DNA of 64,000 nucleotides from Virgibacillus_P tibetensis. Its GTDB lineage: Bacteria; Bacillota; Bacilli; Bacillales; Amphibacillaceae. Location: contig NZ_JARZFX010000008.1 in assembly GCF_036026595.1 (NCBI RefSeq), forward strand, positions 62,001 through 126,000. The letters are read 5' to 3'. Below the pieces are notes generated by a model that ran no database searches, had not been told where the DNA came from, and saw only the letters and a list, made by a program, of their open reading frames with translations. The translations under genes and the position numbers were made by a program. Within the stretch, counting starts at the first letter, position 1, and each line of letters starts with the position of its first letter. This document shows, one piece after another, positions 17,872-26,703 of the stretch.

Positions 17872-18056
17872 CTTAAAAACAAAAACCCTCCTCTCAATTA
17901 AGATGAGAGGAGGTTGATTATAAATTAGTAACAACACGTTCCAATTCATCTCATCTTTAGAATACCGGGGTATTCTTCTGAAATTAGCACCATGTAATCA
18001 ATTACTGGTTGCTGAAGCCTCAAAGGGTCAGTCCCTCCGCTTCTCTCGATAAGAAA
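17872..18056 (-). promoter_or_regulatory. SAM-I (S-box) riboswitch with terminator
   Basis: On the minus strand the leader reads CTTATCGAGAGAAGCGGAGG, then GACTGACCCTTTGAGGC, TTCAGCAACC, TGGTGCTAATTTCAG and finally GATGAGA, which closes P1 with TCTTATC. These are the conserved blocks of the SAM-I aptamer (18056 down to about 17946). The expression platform follows: CCTCCTCTCA and TGAGAGGAGG form a hairpin (17886-17914) ahead of TTTTTGTTTTT. Family knowledge: SAM binding favours the terminator. The gene controlled is the symporter ending at 16148. Confidence 0.93.
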
Positions 18057-18182
18057 ACAAACTATTCATTTTTTAAATTAAGATAAATTGTAATGATTCA
18101 GAGTAGATTAGTCAATACATTTTTATGATTTATATAAAATAGATTAGTAAGTCCTAGATGATACGATTCAGCATTTAAAAAC

Positions 18183-18215
18183 GCTACCGCTCATACTTTA
18201 GAACAGAACGGTAGC
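18183..18215 (-). terminator. terminator of bdbD-bdbC
   Basis: GCTACCG and CGGTAGC pair around a 19-base loop. Read leftward, TTTTTAAA follows the stem. It ends the minus-strand bdbDC unit. Confidence 0.65.
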
Positions 18216-18237
18216 TCATAATGAATAAAATGGTATG

Positions 18238-18663
18238 CTATTTTGCTCTTGGTATTCTGATAAGTAGCATCAACACAATAATCATGCTGAATGCGGTAAA
18301 TGCCAGAAAGGGGATAGTGATAAACCCAAGCCAATTAATATATTCTGCACTGCATGGTATTCCGTCCGCGCATGGTTTGATTTTAGCAAATCCCGGTATC
18401 TTCTGCTCCAAATAATGAAATAAAGAAACAGCCCAGCCGATGATTGCCAATGGGAGCACATATTTCTTAACTGTAAAATCACTCTGAAATGTGCCTATTC
18501 CCAGAAGCAATGCTAGCGGGTACATAAGAATTCGTTGATACCAGCAAAGCTCACATGGAATAAACCCACGTACTTCGCTAAAGTAAAGGCTGCCTAATGT
18601 TGCGACGAGGGAGACCAGCCAGGCAGCATATAAGAAAAGTTGTCTGCTATCCAAATTCTTCAT
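18238..18663 (-). CDS. bdbC: disulfide bond formation protein BdbC (DsbB family)
   Basis: 141 residues with four membrane helices. Two cysteine pairs are in the DsbB positions: C37-E-L-C40 at the end of the first loop, and C97/C103 (KPCADGIPC) in the second external loop. It reoxidises the partner thiol oxidase BdbD by passing electrons to menaquinone. The gene follows bdbD after one base, so the pair is cotranscribed. Bacillus BdbC has the same length and cysteine layout. Confidence 0.93.
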   Translation of the reverse strand: MKNLDSRQLFLYAAWLVSLVATLGSLYFSEVRGFIPCELCWYQRILMYPLALLLGIGTFQSDFTVKKYVLPLAIIGWAVSLFHYLEQKIPGFAKIKPCADGIPCSAEYINWLGFITIPFLAFTAFSMIIVLMLLIRIPRAK

Positions 18664-18664
18664 A

Positions 18665-19339
18665 TTAGTTACCTTCTAATTCACTTTCTATCGCATTCGC
18701 AATGGCATCATAGTCAAATGGATCCTCAATCATTATGTTGTTAACCATAATGGTTGGAGTTAATTCTACGTTAAATTCGGTTACTAATTCAGTGTCTTTG
18801 TTTACTTCATCTATTTCAGTGTTATTTTTTACATCGGACTCTAATTGTTCTGTGTCAATGCCGGATATACCGTCGGCAACTTCAAGAATGGTCTCCATTG
18901 TCAGCCATTCTGTATCATGGCCGCCTGCTTGCTTGTCGTATATGCCTTTATGGAAATCCCAGTATACCTCCGGATTTTGCTTATACACCGATTCAGCTGC
19001 TAATGACCCTAATTTTGATTCTTCACCATGAAAAAGAACATTAATATAAGCAAATTGTACTTTCCCGGTATCCACATAGTCTTCTATTAATTGCGGAAAG
19101 AAGTTATCCCCCCATAATTTGCAGGATGGACATTTAAAATCTCCAAATTCTACAACTGTTACAGGAGCATCACTGTCACCTAAGGTAGGTTGTCCTTCTG
19201 TTGGCGGCTGTTTAACCAGGGAATCACCTTCACCAGTTTCAGAATTGCTATTAACTATCATGACTAATGCCACTATTAAAACAACAACAGCCAGCGTAAT
19301 AATAACGATTGTTTTTAAGGGCGATTTATTTGTTTTCAT
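18665..19339 (-). CDS. bdbD: thiol-disulfide oxidoreductase BdbD (DsbA-like)
   Basis: 224 residues from ATG 19339, eight bases after GGAGAGG. One N-terminal membrane anchor (about 10-30) is followed by an extracellular thioredoxin/DsbA fold with active site C-P-S-C (about 70-73, in FGDFKCPSCKLWG) and the cis-Pro loop VELTPTIMVNN. It introduces disulfides into exported proteins and is recycled by BdbC encoded just downstream. The pair serves secreted enzymes and competence proteins in Bacillus. Confidence 0.93.
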   Translation of the reverse strand: MKTNKSPLKTIVIITLAVVVLIVALVMIVNSNSETGEGDSLVKQPPTEGQPTLGDSDAPVTVVEFGDFKCPSCKLWGDNFFPQLIEDYVDTGKVQFAYINVLFHGEESKLGSLAAESVYKQNPEVYWDFHKGIYDKQAGGHDTEWLTMETILEVADGISGIDTEQLESDVKNNTEIDEVNKDTELVTEFNVELTPTIMVNNIMIEDPFDYDAIANAIESELEGN

Positions 19340-19443
19340 CAAAGCACCTCTCCTTCGTATTTCCTGTTAATAATATCATTAATCTATTGCTCGTTTCAGG
19401 TATACATTGCATTGTTCAAACTATCGACATAAATTACAGATTT

Positions 19444-19459
19444 GAACAGTGCACTGTTC
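19444..19459. promoter_or_regulatory. perfect 16-bp palindrome between bdbD and the zorA-like gene
   Basis: GAACAGTGCACTGTTC is a perfect inverted repeat in the 240-base divergent region. A related half, GCATTGTTCAAA, lies 30 bases to the left. Such a dyad could bind a dimeric repressor serving either or both genes. No regulator gene is adjacent. Confidence 0.4.
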
Positions 19460-19582
19460 GTATATTTTTCTATTCATGATTTGGACATGCTTGGAATATG
19501 TATGAAGATAGGGGCTGTAAACTAGTGGTCGCTTCTGACAACAATGCATGGCACTTGGAATCTTTACATAGGGGGAAGCCTG

Positions 19583-21412
19583 ATGGTGGAGTCAATTTTA
19601 CGATTAGTCACAAGTGAGCAAAAAGCGGAGGCTATTTTAGCAAATCCGATGATTGAGTTTATTTTTATGATATTGTTTGTTGCATTTGCCGTCACACTGT
19701 TGCTACATGTAACCTTGTTCAGCAAATTAAAAAAAATCAGGAATTACGTAAAAGAGACCAATCGAATGGATATAGATCCATTAAATTTGTTTAAAGAACA
19801 GTTTGACAAAAAACAGCAGACAGAGACCGTGAAAGTGGAGACCTTCGTGCAGGAGAAGTTCTCAAGCTGGCGCGTGTATCATATGCCTGTCGTCAGTCTG
19901 ATTAAAATGATACAAATGACTGTATCTATATTCATATTGATCGGTGTACTTGGAACGTTTATTGGCCTGACAATATCTTTGGGGAGTATTAATTCTGATG
20001 GAGATCAATTGGTTGAAAATGTAGCTGGTGTACTATCGGGGATTGATGTCGCTTTTTATACAAGTATTGTTGGGATGGGCTTTTCATTAATTATGACCGT
20101 ACTCATTAAATCACTTAATACAGAGTATATGCTGACCGATATTATGTTGAAAACAGAGTCATTGCTAGAAGGACAAGAACAAAACGGTATCAGTCGGCTG
20201 ATTGATGTGTCGGAAACGATTAATCAGTCCATCGTTCATCTTCAGGAAACGAATCAGCAATCTTTACAGGGAATTGAAGCAGCATTTACAGGATTTCAGG
20301 AATACACAGCAGGATTACAGGAGTCGGCCAAGGATTTGGCACTGTTCAATGAAGGTCTTTCTGATAATCTGCAGGAATTTCACCAGCTGTTCTATTCAAT
20401 GAAAGAAGTGACAGATGGGTTTGGAATAGGAACCGCCAAGCTAAACAAAAACTTTGATGCGCTATTTACCTATTTTAAAAAAATGGATGGAAGAAATGAG
20501 CGGATGGCCAAGGCATTTGAAAATACCTATGAGAAAATGCAGGAGGTTTCCAATACGCAAATGGAAACACTTCATCAATTTGAGAACTCTGTAGTCGATT
20601 TAAAAAATTTCACCTCTTCTCTTTTGGATAGCCAAGAGTCGGTTCAGACTACATTTGAGAAAATTAACGAAAAAAGCAATGATCTCGTGGAGAAAATGGA
20701 ATCACATAATAAGGAGTTCAGACAGGTTTTCGGTGATGACCTTACTTCAAAGCTTGCTGGAATTATGACTTATTTACGTGAGCTTTCAGGTGATTTCGAT
20801 AAGATGGGCGATTCGATTGTTAAACTGCCCCAAGCACTGGATGTTATTAATCAAACACAAGCCGAATACAAGCACCTCTTGTCGGATCGTTTTCAGGAGC
20901 TAAAGGAGTTCAACCGAACATTTAGTAATCACCTCCATGCCCACAGCAAAGATTCACAGGCATTTGAAAAACAAGTGAAGGATGCTGCAAACTCGTACGA
21001 ACAGGTAGGAGTAAAAAATAATCAGCTGATCTATGAGATAAATGCAGCAATATCGCAAATGACTCAGTCGTTTACTCAACGGGAAAACCAGATGAAAGCC
21101 AGCGTAGGTATCTTGAAAGATACGCTTGCAAATTACGTAGCTAACCTCGAAGGAACGCTCGGAGGGAAGCTGGATATAGTGGCTGGAAAGATTGCAAATT
21201 CCGTTGAAATAACAAATGAGGGAATAGCTAAGGAATTCAGAGAAATACGCCGAGTAACCGAGGAAACCCAGCAAAGCAATGCCAGGTATACGCAACAAAT
21301 GTTACAGGAGCTCAATCGGGAAATTCAAACGTTAAATCAGCAGCTGAATTCACTTGGTCAGCTGGCGGGTAAATGGAATACTGGACCAAGGTTGAATCAA
21401 AATGAATACTAA
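19583..21412 (+). CDS. ZorA-like MotA/TolQ/ExbB channel protein with long coiled-coil tail
   Basis: 609 residues from ATG 19583 behind AGGGGGAAG. One membrane helix (about 24-46), then two more (about 107-132 and 150-175) with IGVLGTFIGLTISLG and AFYTSIVGMGFSLIMT, the MotA/TolQ/ExbB channel core. Residues 180-609 form a long, mostly coiled-coil cytoplasmic tail, as in ZorA of the Zorya anti-phage system. Normal MotA lacks such a tail. The gene overlaps its MotB-like partner by 11 bases. No zorC, zorD or zorE is next to it. Confidence 0.75.
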   Translation: MVESILRLVTSEQKAEAILANPMIEFIFMILFVAFAVTLLLHVTLFSKLKKIRNYVKETNRMDIDPLNLFKEQFDKKQQTETVKVETFVQEKFSSWRVYHMPVVSLIKMIQMTVSIFILIGVLGTFIGLTISLGSINSDGDQLVENVAGVLSGIDVAFYTSIVGMGFSLIMTVLIKSLNTEYMLTDIMLKTESLLEGQEQNGISRLIDVSETINQSIVHLQETNQQSLQGIEAAFTGFQEYTAGLQESAKDLALFNEGLSDNLQEFHQLFYSMKEVTDGFGIGTAKLNKNFDALFTYFKKMDGRNERMAKAFENTYEKMQEVSNTQMETLHQFENSVVDLKNFTSSLLDSQESVQTTFEKINEKSNDLVEKMESHNKEFRQVFGDDLTSKLAGIMTYLRELSGDFDKMGDSIVKLPQALDVINQTQAEYKHLLSDRFQELKEFNRTFSNHLHAHSKDSQAFEKQVKDAANSYEQVGVKNNQLIYEINAAISQMTQSFTQRENQMKASVGILKDTLANYVANLEGTLGGKLDIVAGKIANSVEITNEGIAKEFREIRRVTEETQQSNARYTQQMLQELNREIQTLNQQLNSLGQLAGKWNTGPRLNQNEY

Positions 21413-22094
21413 ATACCAGCGACTTTTTAAAAATGATCAAGAGGAAGGACATTTCTGGCCTTCTTTTACCGACTTGCTGACAGTCATCCTACTATGCTTC
21501 ATGTTAATATTCATTATTATGATGATCATTAAATCACTGCAAATAGAAGAGATGAAACGAACAATCGATCAAATTATGGGAGTAAGAGCTGAGCTTGTAA
21601 GCGAGTTAAAAGAGGAGTTCAGTGGCTCTTCCTTGGGGGTTGAGGTGGATGATAAGACAGGTGCAATCATATTCAGCACGGAGATATTATTCACATATGA
21701 TAATGCTGAACTGAAGACGGAGTCTTTTCAATTTTTGGATGAGTTTATACCTAAATACTTGGACATCCTGCTGCAAAGCGGATACGAAGAATATATTGCC
21801 GAGATAATTATTGAAGGACATACTGATCGGGACGGCAGCTATTTATACAACTTGCAGCTTTCTCAAGAAAGGTCATACAGTGTTGCCTCTTATATTCTGA
21901 GTGAGGAATTTCCGTATAAAAATATTCAAAGCCATTTAGAAGAAAAATTAACAGTAAACAGCAAGTCCTTTTCCGATTTCCGAAGCGATGAAAACGGAGA
22001 GTACAGTGCCGAGGACTCCCGCCGAGTAGAATTCAAATTCCGCCTTAAAGACGAAGAAATACTAGAAAGAACAAGAGAGATTTTGGGGAAGTAA
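21402..22094 (+). CDS. ZorB-like MotB/OmpA-domain stator protein
   Basis: 230 residues. A short cytoplasmic N terminus is followed by one membrane helix starting FWPSFTDLLTVILLCF; Asp24 is in the position of the proton/sodium-carrying Asp of MotB and ZorB. The periplasm-side OmpA peptidoglycan-binding domain (about 90-215) contains IEGHTDRDGSYLYN and LSQERSYSVASYIL. It should anchor the ZorA-like channel to the cell wall. The start overlaps the end of the zorA-like gene, so the two are translationally coupled. Confidence 0.8.
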   Translation: MNTKYQRLFKNDQEEGHFWPSFTDLLTVILLCFMLIFIIMMIIKSLQIEEMKRTIDQIMGVRAELVSELKEEFSGSSLGVEVDDKTGAIIFSTEILFTYDNAELKTESFQFLDEFIPKYLDILLQSGYEEYIAEIIIEGHTDRDGSYLYNLQLSQERSYSVASYILSEEFPYKNIQSHLEEKLTVNSKSFSDFRSDENGEYSAEDSRRVEFKFRLKDEEILERTREILGK

Positions 22095-22292
22095 TTGCCG
22101 GAAATGGAATGGTTATAAAACCACAAAAAAAGCTGACGTGTTCCATGTTCCATCAACCGGGTTAAACAGAATTGCTTCTTAAATTCTTTTCTTAATAACT
22201 ATCAAATTTTTATTATTTTTTAGAAAACACCAGAAAATAATATTGACAATTAAAATTATATAAGGTAATGTAATTGTCAATATCATATTTAT

Positions 22293-22448
22293 TTCTTATC
22301 AAGAGAGGTTAAGGGACTGGCCCTATGACACCTCGGCAACAGACTATTTAGTACTGTGCCAAATCCAGAAAGCGAAAGCTTTGAAGATAAGAAGAGAAAG
22401 TATATAATGTACTTCAAACCTCTTCTTACTTAGGAGAGGTTTTATTTT
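22293..22448 (+). promoter_or_regulatory. SAM-I (S-box) riboswitch with terminator
   Basis: The aptamer spans about 22293-22394: TTCTTATCAAGAGAGG, GGGACTGGCCCTATGAC, CCTCGGCAACAG, CTGTGCCAAATCCAG, then GATAAGAAG closing P1. A terminator hairpin follows (AACCTCT at 22417-22423 with AGAGGTT at 22435-22441, then TTATTTTTG). All conserved S-box blocks are present. It precedes the ligase-crotonase-TRAP cluster by about 160 bases on the same strand with no gene between, so that cluster should be switched on when SAM is low. Confidence 0.93.
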
Positions 22449-22505
22449 TGTTTATATTGAAGTATTCCTATGTGTTTAATTGTTTATTCAGGAGAGTTTT
22501 AACAA

Positions 22506-22565
22506 TAGGAGGCGTTATATCATGGAATGACAGCTGAATAAACAAGGGAAATTATGGCGTGTTAA
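22506..22565 (+). other. remnant leader reading frame between riboswitch and ligase gene
   Basis: A strong ribosome binding site (TAGGAGGC) precedes an ATG followed after one codon by TGA. The same frame then reads QLNKQGKLWRVK before another stop. It is either a decayed short gene or a minimal start-stop leader. I see nothing else between the riboswitch terminator and the ligase start. Confidence 0.3.
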
Positions 22566-22610
22566 GTAAGTTTTTGAAAGTTACATAACGTATTAGTCGG
22601 AGGTATCAGT

Positions 22611-24179
22611 ATGAGTCAATCTCTTTTAACTTTAAACGAATTATTTACGAATTCATTTCGTAATCACGGCGAAAAAACAGCATTACATTTTGGGTCACAA
22701 AAAATGACCTATCGTGAATTACATCGTGCAGCAAATCAGGTGGCACATGCTTTGATAGAACATGGGGTAGAACGAAATACACGAGTAGCTCTACTGCTTT
22801 CTAACAGTCTTGAATATGTGGCCAGCGAGTTGGGAATCTATTTTTCCGGAGGAACACTTGTCCCTATGAATGACATGTTGAGTGAGAAAGATATTTACCA
22901 TATTTTGAAGGATTCCGGGGCTAAAGTGTTACTAGTAGGAGAACAGTTCTTTTCAAATATTGAACATATCAAATCAGATCTACCAGAACTAACAACAATT
23001 GTAGGTATTACTAATTCGGAAAAAACTACTTCTACTAATTTTATTACATGGGACGATTTTCAAAGTAGTCAACCAGATCATGATATAGATATCTCTATTA
23101 CTCCCGAAAACAACTCAAAAATTATATATAGTGGAGGAACTTCTGGGTTGCCGAAGGGCGTTGTGGACAGTCACAAAACAACCTTTTTAACTTATATTTC
23201 AATGATGGATGAAGTAAATATACGGGAAGATGAGAAAATCCTTTTAATGACTCCATTACCACACGCTGCAGGACTCTATTTAATGGCTGGATTAGTAAGA
23301 GGAGCTGAAGTTTTTATTGAAAGTAAGTTTGATACGAAATTGTTGCTGGAGCATATTGAAAAAAACAAAATTACTTTTCTTAGCTTAGTTCCGACAATGA
23401 TTTATCGAGTGCTTGATTTCATGGAAGGAAAGAATGTTGATGTCAGTTCAATACGTACCATTCAATATGGAACTGCGCCTATAACAGTTGGGCGTCTACG
23501 GCAAGCATTAGATATATTCGGTCAGGTTTTTATTCAAGCATATGGTCAGCAGGAAACACAAAATGTCGTGACATGGCTTAAAAAAGAAGATCATCGAACG
23601 GATGAAGAATATTCACATCTGTTGTCAAGCTGCGGGAAATCAACATTTTTTAGCCGGATTAAAATTGTAGATGGGAACGGTTGTGAGGTATCTCGTGGCG
23701 TAAAAGGTGAAATTGCAGTCAAATCTCTTACAAATATGATTAGGTATCATAATATGCCTATCGAAACGGCTGAGACATTAAAAGATGGGTGGGTATACAC
23801 TGGCGATATGGGTGTTATGGATGAAAAAGGATACCTTTATCTATTAGACAGAAAAAAAGACATGATTATTAGCGGAGGAATGAATGTTTATTCTTCCGAA
23901 GTAGAAAATGTTATTCAAGAGCATCACGGTGTCCGACAAGTTGCAGTTATTGGAATACCGGATAGTGATTGGGGAGAAGCGGTAACAGCTTTTATTATTC
24001 CAAAAAATGAAAGTGTAACTGTTGAAGATATACAGGAATATTGCAATCAGACACTTTCAAAGTATAAAAAACCAAAAGTAATACATTTAGTTGAATCTTT
24101 ACCTTTGACACCATATGGGAAAGTGGATAAAAAAGTAATTCGAGCACCATATTGGGATTCGGCAGTAAGACAAATTTAG
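22611..24179 (+). CDS. AMP-binding acyl-CoA ligase
   Basis: 522 residues of the ANL superfamily. Visible motifs: IIYSGGTSGLPKGVVDSHK (phosphate loop A3), AYGQQET (A5), YTGDMGVMDEKGYLYLLDR (A7/A8 with the AMP-binding Asp and Arg), ISGGMNVYSSEVEN, and the catalytic Lys of YGKVDKK. It activates a carboxylate with ATP to the acyl-AMP and then the CoA thioester. It is the first gene after an S-box riboswitch and is followed by a crotonase and a TRAP transporter, which suggests that an imported organic acid is its substrate. Confidence 0.9.
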   Translation: MSQSLLTLNELFTNSFRNHGEKTALHFGSQKMTYRELHRAANQVAHALIEHGVERNTRVALLLSNSLEYVASELGIYFSGGTLVPMNDMLSEKDIYHILKDSGAKVLLVGEQFFSNIEHIKSDLPELTTIVGITNSEKTTSTNFITWDDFQSSQPDHDIDISITPENNSKIIYSGGTSGLPKGVVDSHKTTFLTYISMMDEVNIREDEKILLMTPLPHAAGLYLMAGLVRGAEVFIESKFDTKLLLEHIEKNKITFLSLVPTMIYRVLDFMEGKNVDVSSIRTIQYGTAPITVGRLRQALDIFGQVFIQAYGQQETQNVVTWLKKEDHRTDEEYSHLLSSCGKSTFFSRIKIVDGNGCEVSRGVKGEIAVKSLTNMIRYHNMPIETAETLKDGWVYTGDMGVMDEKGYLYLLDRKKDMIISGGMNVYSSEVENVIQEHHGVRQVAVIGIPDSDWGEAVTAFIIPKNESVTVEDIQEYCNQTLSKYKKPKVIHLVESLPLTPYGKVDKKVIRAPYWDSAVRQI

Positions 24180-24201
24180 TAATGAGGTTAGGTGAAAAAA
24201 A

Positions 24202-24984
24202 ATGAACTTTGAAACCATTCATTTAGAGAAAAAGAATGACGTCTTATGGGTATGGTTAAATCGGGAAAACAAAGTTAGTACAATTAACCTAAAAATGATG
24301 AAGGAATTAATTGGATTAGCAGATTGGTTAAGAGAAGAAAGTGAGATAAAGTTCGTGGTTTTTACAAATAAAGGGAAACTATTTTCTGCAGGATTTGACT
24401 TATATAATTTTAATGAAGAGATTGAAAATAAAGATGAAGCTCCTCAATTTATTAGATCCATGTCAATTATAGGGCAGGAATTGATGAGGAAATTAGAAAA
24501 TCTTGAACAGATATCAATTGCGGCACTACGTGGCTCCGCTTATGGTGGTGGCGTTGCTATAGCAATGACTACAGATTTTCGACTAATGGCGGATGGGACA
24601 GTATTCAACTTGCCGGAAACCAATGTAGGTTTGTTTTTAAATTGGGGATGTACGCCAAGGCTGGTTAAGGCTGTTGGGGCTTTAAAAGCTAAAGAAATAA
24701 TTATGCTGTGTGAAGATATTACCTCCGACGAATGCAGTCACTTGGGCCTTGTTAATAAAGTTGTGTCGACAGAAAAACTGGATAATGAGGTGGATCAGCT
24801 CATCGAGAAAATTAGAGGGAAAGGATATTATTCTATACGGATGACAAAAAAGTTGGTGAATGCTTCTATTATGGCAAACGTAGGTGATGTTTTCATTAAT
24901 GAACCCGAATTAGCAGAAAGAGTAATAACATCAGGAGAAACAAAGGAAAAAGTAGATAAGTTTATGAAACGAGCTCAAAAGTAA
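24202..24984 (+). CDS. enoyl-CoA hydratase/isomerase family protein (one catalytic Glu missing)
   Basis: 260 residues with the crotonase fold. KLFSAGFDLYNF and RGSAYGGGVAIAM form the oxyanion-hole regions, and NLPETNVGLFLNWG carries the second catalytic Glu. In classical hydratases GGG is followed by C-E-L; here the Glu position is Ala (GGGVAIAM). With one Glu left, the protein fits isomerases or specialised crotonases better than a standard hydratase. It lies 22 bases after the ligase gene, so the CoA thioester made there is its probable substrate. Confidence 0.87.
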   Translation: MNFETIHLEKKNDVLWVWLNRENKVSTINLKMMKELIGLADWLREESEIKFVVFTNKGKLFSAGFDLYNFNEEIENKDEAPQFIRSMSIIGQELMRKLENLEQISIAALRGSAYGGGVAIAMTTDFRLMADGTVFNLPETNVGLFLNWGCTPRLVKAVGALKAKEIIMLCEDITSDECSHLGLVNKVVSTEKLDNEVDQLIEKIRGKGYYSIRMTKKLVNASIMANVGDVFINEPELAERVITSGETKEKVDKFMKRAQK

Positions 24985-25094
24985 CCATCTTTTTTGAAAT
25001 AACTATCTAGGCACAAGAGAAGACACTAAGATTACGAGGATAGTAGATGAGGAAAGAAAAGTCGATCGTTATTTTAAAGGAGGAGAAAAATAAT

Positions 25095-26144
25095 ATGAAA
25101 AAAAATAGTGTAGTGATAGTTACTATCATCGTAGCTGTACTAGTATTGGCTAGCTGTGGTAAAGAAGGAAGTACTAGTGGTAAAGAAGTATATGAGTTTG
25201 ATTTTAATGTTCAGGCCCCACCCAATCATAAATTCAATACAGATACTGTAGAACCGTGGGCAGAATTTGTAGAAGAGGAAACGAATGGTCGAATCAAGAT
25301 AAATGTTTTTTCCAGTGGAGCTCTCGGTGCATATGAAACAAGTTTACAAGATATCAAAGGTGGAGTATATGATATCGGTTATGCTAATCCAAGTCTTCAG
25401 CGTGATACCGAGCTTTTCCCATTAACAATAGGGGAATTACCGTTCGCTATCAATGATTCGTTCAAAGGGAGGAAAATACTGGAGCAATTTAATGAAAAGT
25501 ACGTATCAGATAGTTATGAGGGTACCACTTTTATGTCTGTTGTCTCATCAGATTCCTATCAATTAGTTAGTAAAAAACCTGTCGAGTCATTCTCAGATGT
25601 AGAAGGTAAAAAGATAAATGCAATTGGAAACGAGAGGGCTGATTTGGTTGATGCATGGGGTGGGGCCCCTGTAACCTTAGGCTTGAGTCAAATGTATGAA
25701 GCCCTTGAGAGAGGAACTGTTGACCAAGTAATTTATCTGGGAATTGGGGCAGTGGGGTACAAGTTATTCGAAGTTGCTCCAAATTTAACGAAATTAGATA
25801 TGGGTGCTATGAATTTTGTTTATATGGTAAATTCACAGTCTTTGGATCAATTGCCAGAAGATTTAAGAGAAACTTTTTTAGAAAAGTTAAGTCCGAAGTT
25901 AGCAGAATTAACAGCTGAGATGTATACCAATGAAGAGCAAAAGGCCTTCGAGGAGTTTGAAGCCCAGGGAGGTAATGTAACAACTTTAGAAAACAAGGAC
26001 TTACAAGAATTTAAAGATTCATCAGAAGTGGTATGGGAGAATTGGGTAGAGGAAGCAAATAAGAAAGGATATCCTGGTGAAGAAATGATGAACTATTTTA
26101 AAGAATTACTAGAAGAGGAAGAAATGGATATCCCGTTTGAGTAA
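25095..26144 (+). CDS. TRAP transporter substrate-binding lipoprotein (DctP family)
   Basis: 349 residues from ATG 25095 behind AAGGAGGAG; upstream in-frame codons are leader. Lipobox VLASC (Cys21). The mature protein is a DctP-type binding protein: NHKFNTDTVEPWAEFVEEE, GVYDIGYANPSL, and GLSQMYEALERGTVDQVI in the region that normally holds the substrate-carboxylate-binding Arg. It binds a small organic acid outside the membrane and hands it to the DctQ/DctM subunits encoded next. Confidence 0.9.
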   Translation: MKKNSVVIVTIIVAVLVLASCGKEGSTSGKEVYEFDFNVQAPPNHKFNTDTVEPWAEFVEEETNGRIKINVFSSGALGAYETSLQDIKGGVYDIGYANPSLQRDTELFPLTIGELPFAINDSFKGRKILEQFNEKYVSDSYEGTTFMSVVSSDSYQLVSKKPVESFSDVEGKKINAIGNERADLVDAWGGAPVTLGLSQMYEALERGTVDQVIYLGIGAVGYKLFEVAPNLTKLDMGAMNFVYMVNSQSLDQLPEDLRETFLEKLSPKLAELTAEMYTNEEQKAFEEFEAQGGNVTTLENKDLQEFKDSSEVVWENWVEEANKKGYPGEEMMNYFKELLEEEEMDIPFE

Positions 26145-26212
26145 TTGAAAACTATAAAACTCTATCGATAAATAAAACGTTTGTATTTGCTGGATTGTGA
26201 GGAGGAAAAGCA

Positions 26213-26683
26213 ATGCGTTTCTTTATTAACTTAACTCACTATATTACTAAAATTAATAAATGGGTAGTTTTTTCTACATTGGTACTATTGATGCCCCTAG
26301 TAACATTTTTTGCGATATCAAGAAGTCTAGGATACCCAGTCTTAGGAGATGTTGAACTTGTTCAATTTTCCATGGTTCTTATAATTATGGGTTCCTTAGC
26401 ATTTACTGAATCAACAAATTCACATATTTCTATTGGGATCATAGTTGATAAACTACCATCTTTTTTTCAAACAATTATAGATATTATTGCTCAATCCCTT
26501 ACTATTGCTTTTTGTTTTATTATTTGTTGGGTGTTTATTATAAAAATGAATTTTTTGGAGTCTTCCATGTTGCTGGGGATTCCTTATTACCCTTTCTATA
26601 TACTCATTGTAATTGGTTTCGCCGGTTGGGGACTAGAGGCCATACTTAAATTTTTAGAATCTATAAAGAAACTAATTCACTAA
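26213..26683 (+). CDS. TRAP transporter small permease subunit (DctQ family)
   Basis: 156 residues, four membrane helices (about 17-37, 48-68, 88-110, 126-148), the usual DctQ topology and length. GDVELVQFSMVLIIMGSLAF matches the second helix region, in which a Glu is conserved in the family. It supports the large DctM subunit and the binding protein. Preceded by GAGGAGG. Confidence 0.88.
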   Translation: MRFFINLTHYITKINKWVVFSTLVLLMPLVTFFAISRSLGYPVLGDVELVQFSMVLIIMGSLAFTESTNSHISIGIIVDKLPSFFQTIIDIIAQSLTIAFCFIICWVFIIKMNFLESSMLLGIPYYPFYILIVIGFAGWGLEAILKFLESIKKLIH

Positions 26684-26703
26684 AGTAAATGGAGGGATTT
26701 AAG

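Noticed and set aside
19583..22094. Flagellar stator MotAB
   Set aside because: The channel protein has a long coiled-coil tail absent from MotA, and no flagellar or chemotaxis genes are near.
21926..22156. Minus-strand frame opposite the end of the zorB-like gene
   Set aside because: A shadow of a strongly supported coding sequence on the other strand, with no ribosome binding site.
22611..24984. Direct naming as dmdB and dmdD
   Set aside because: The crotonase lacks one catalytic Glu expected in DmdD, no dmdC is present, and ligase substrate cannot be read from sequence.
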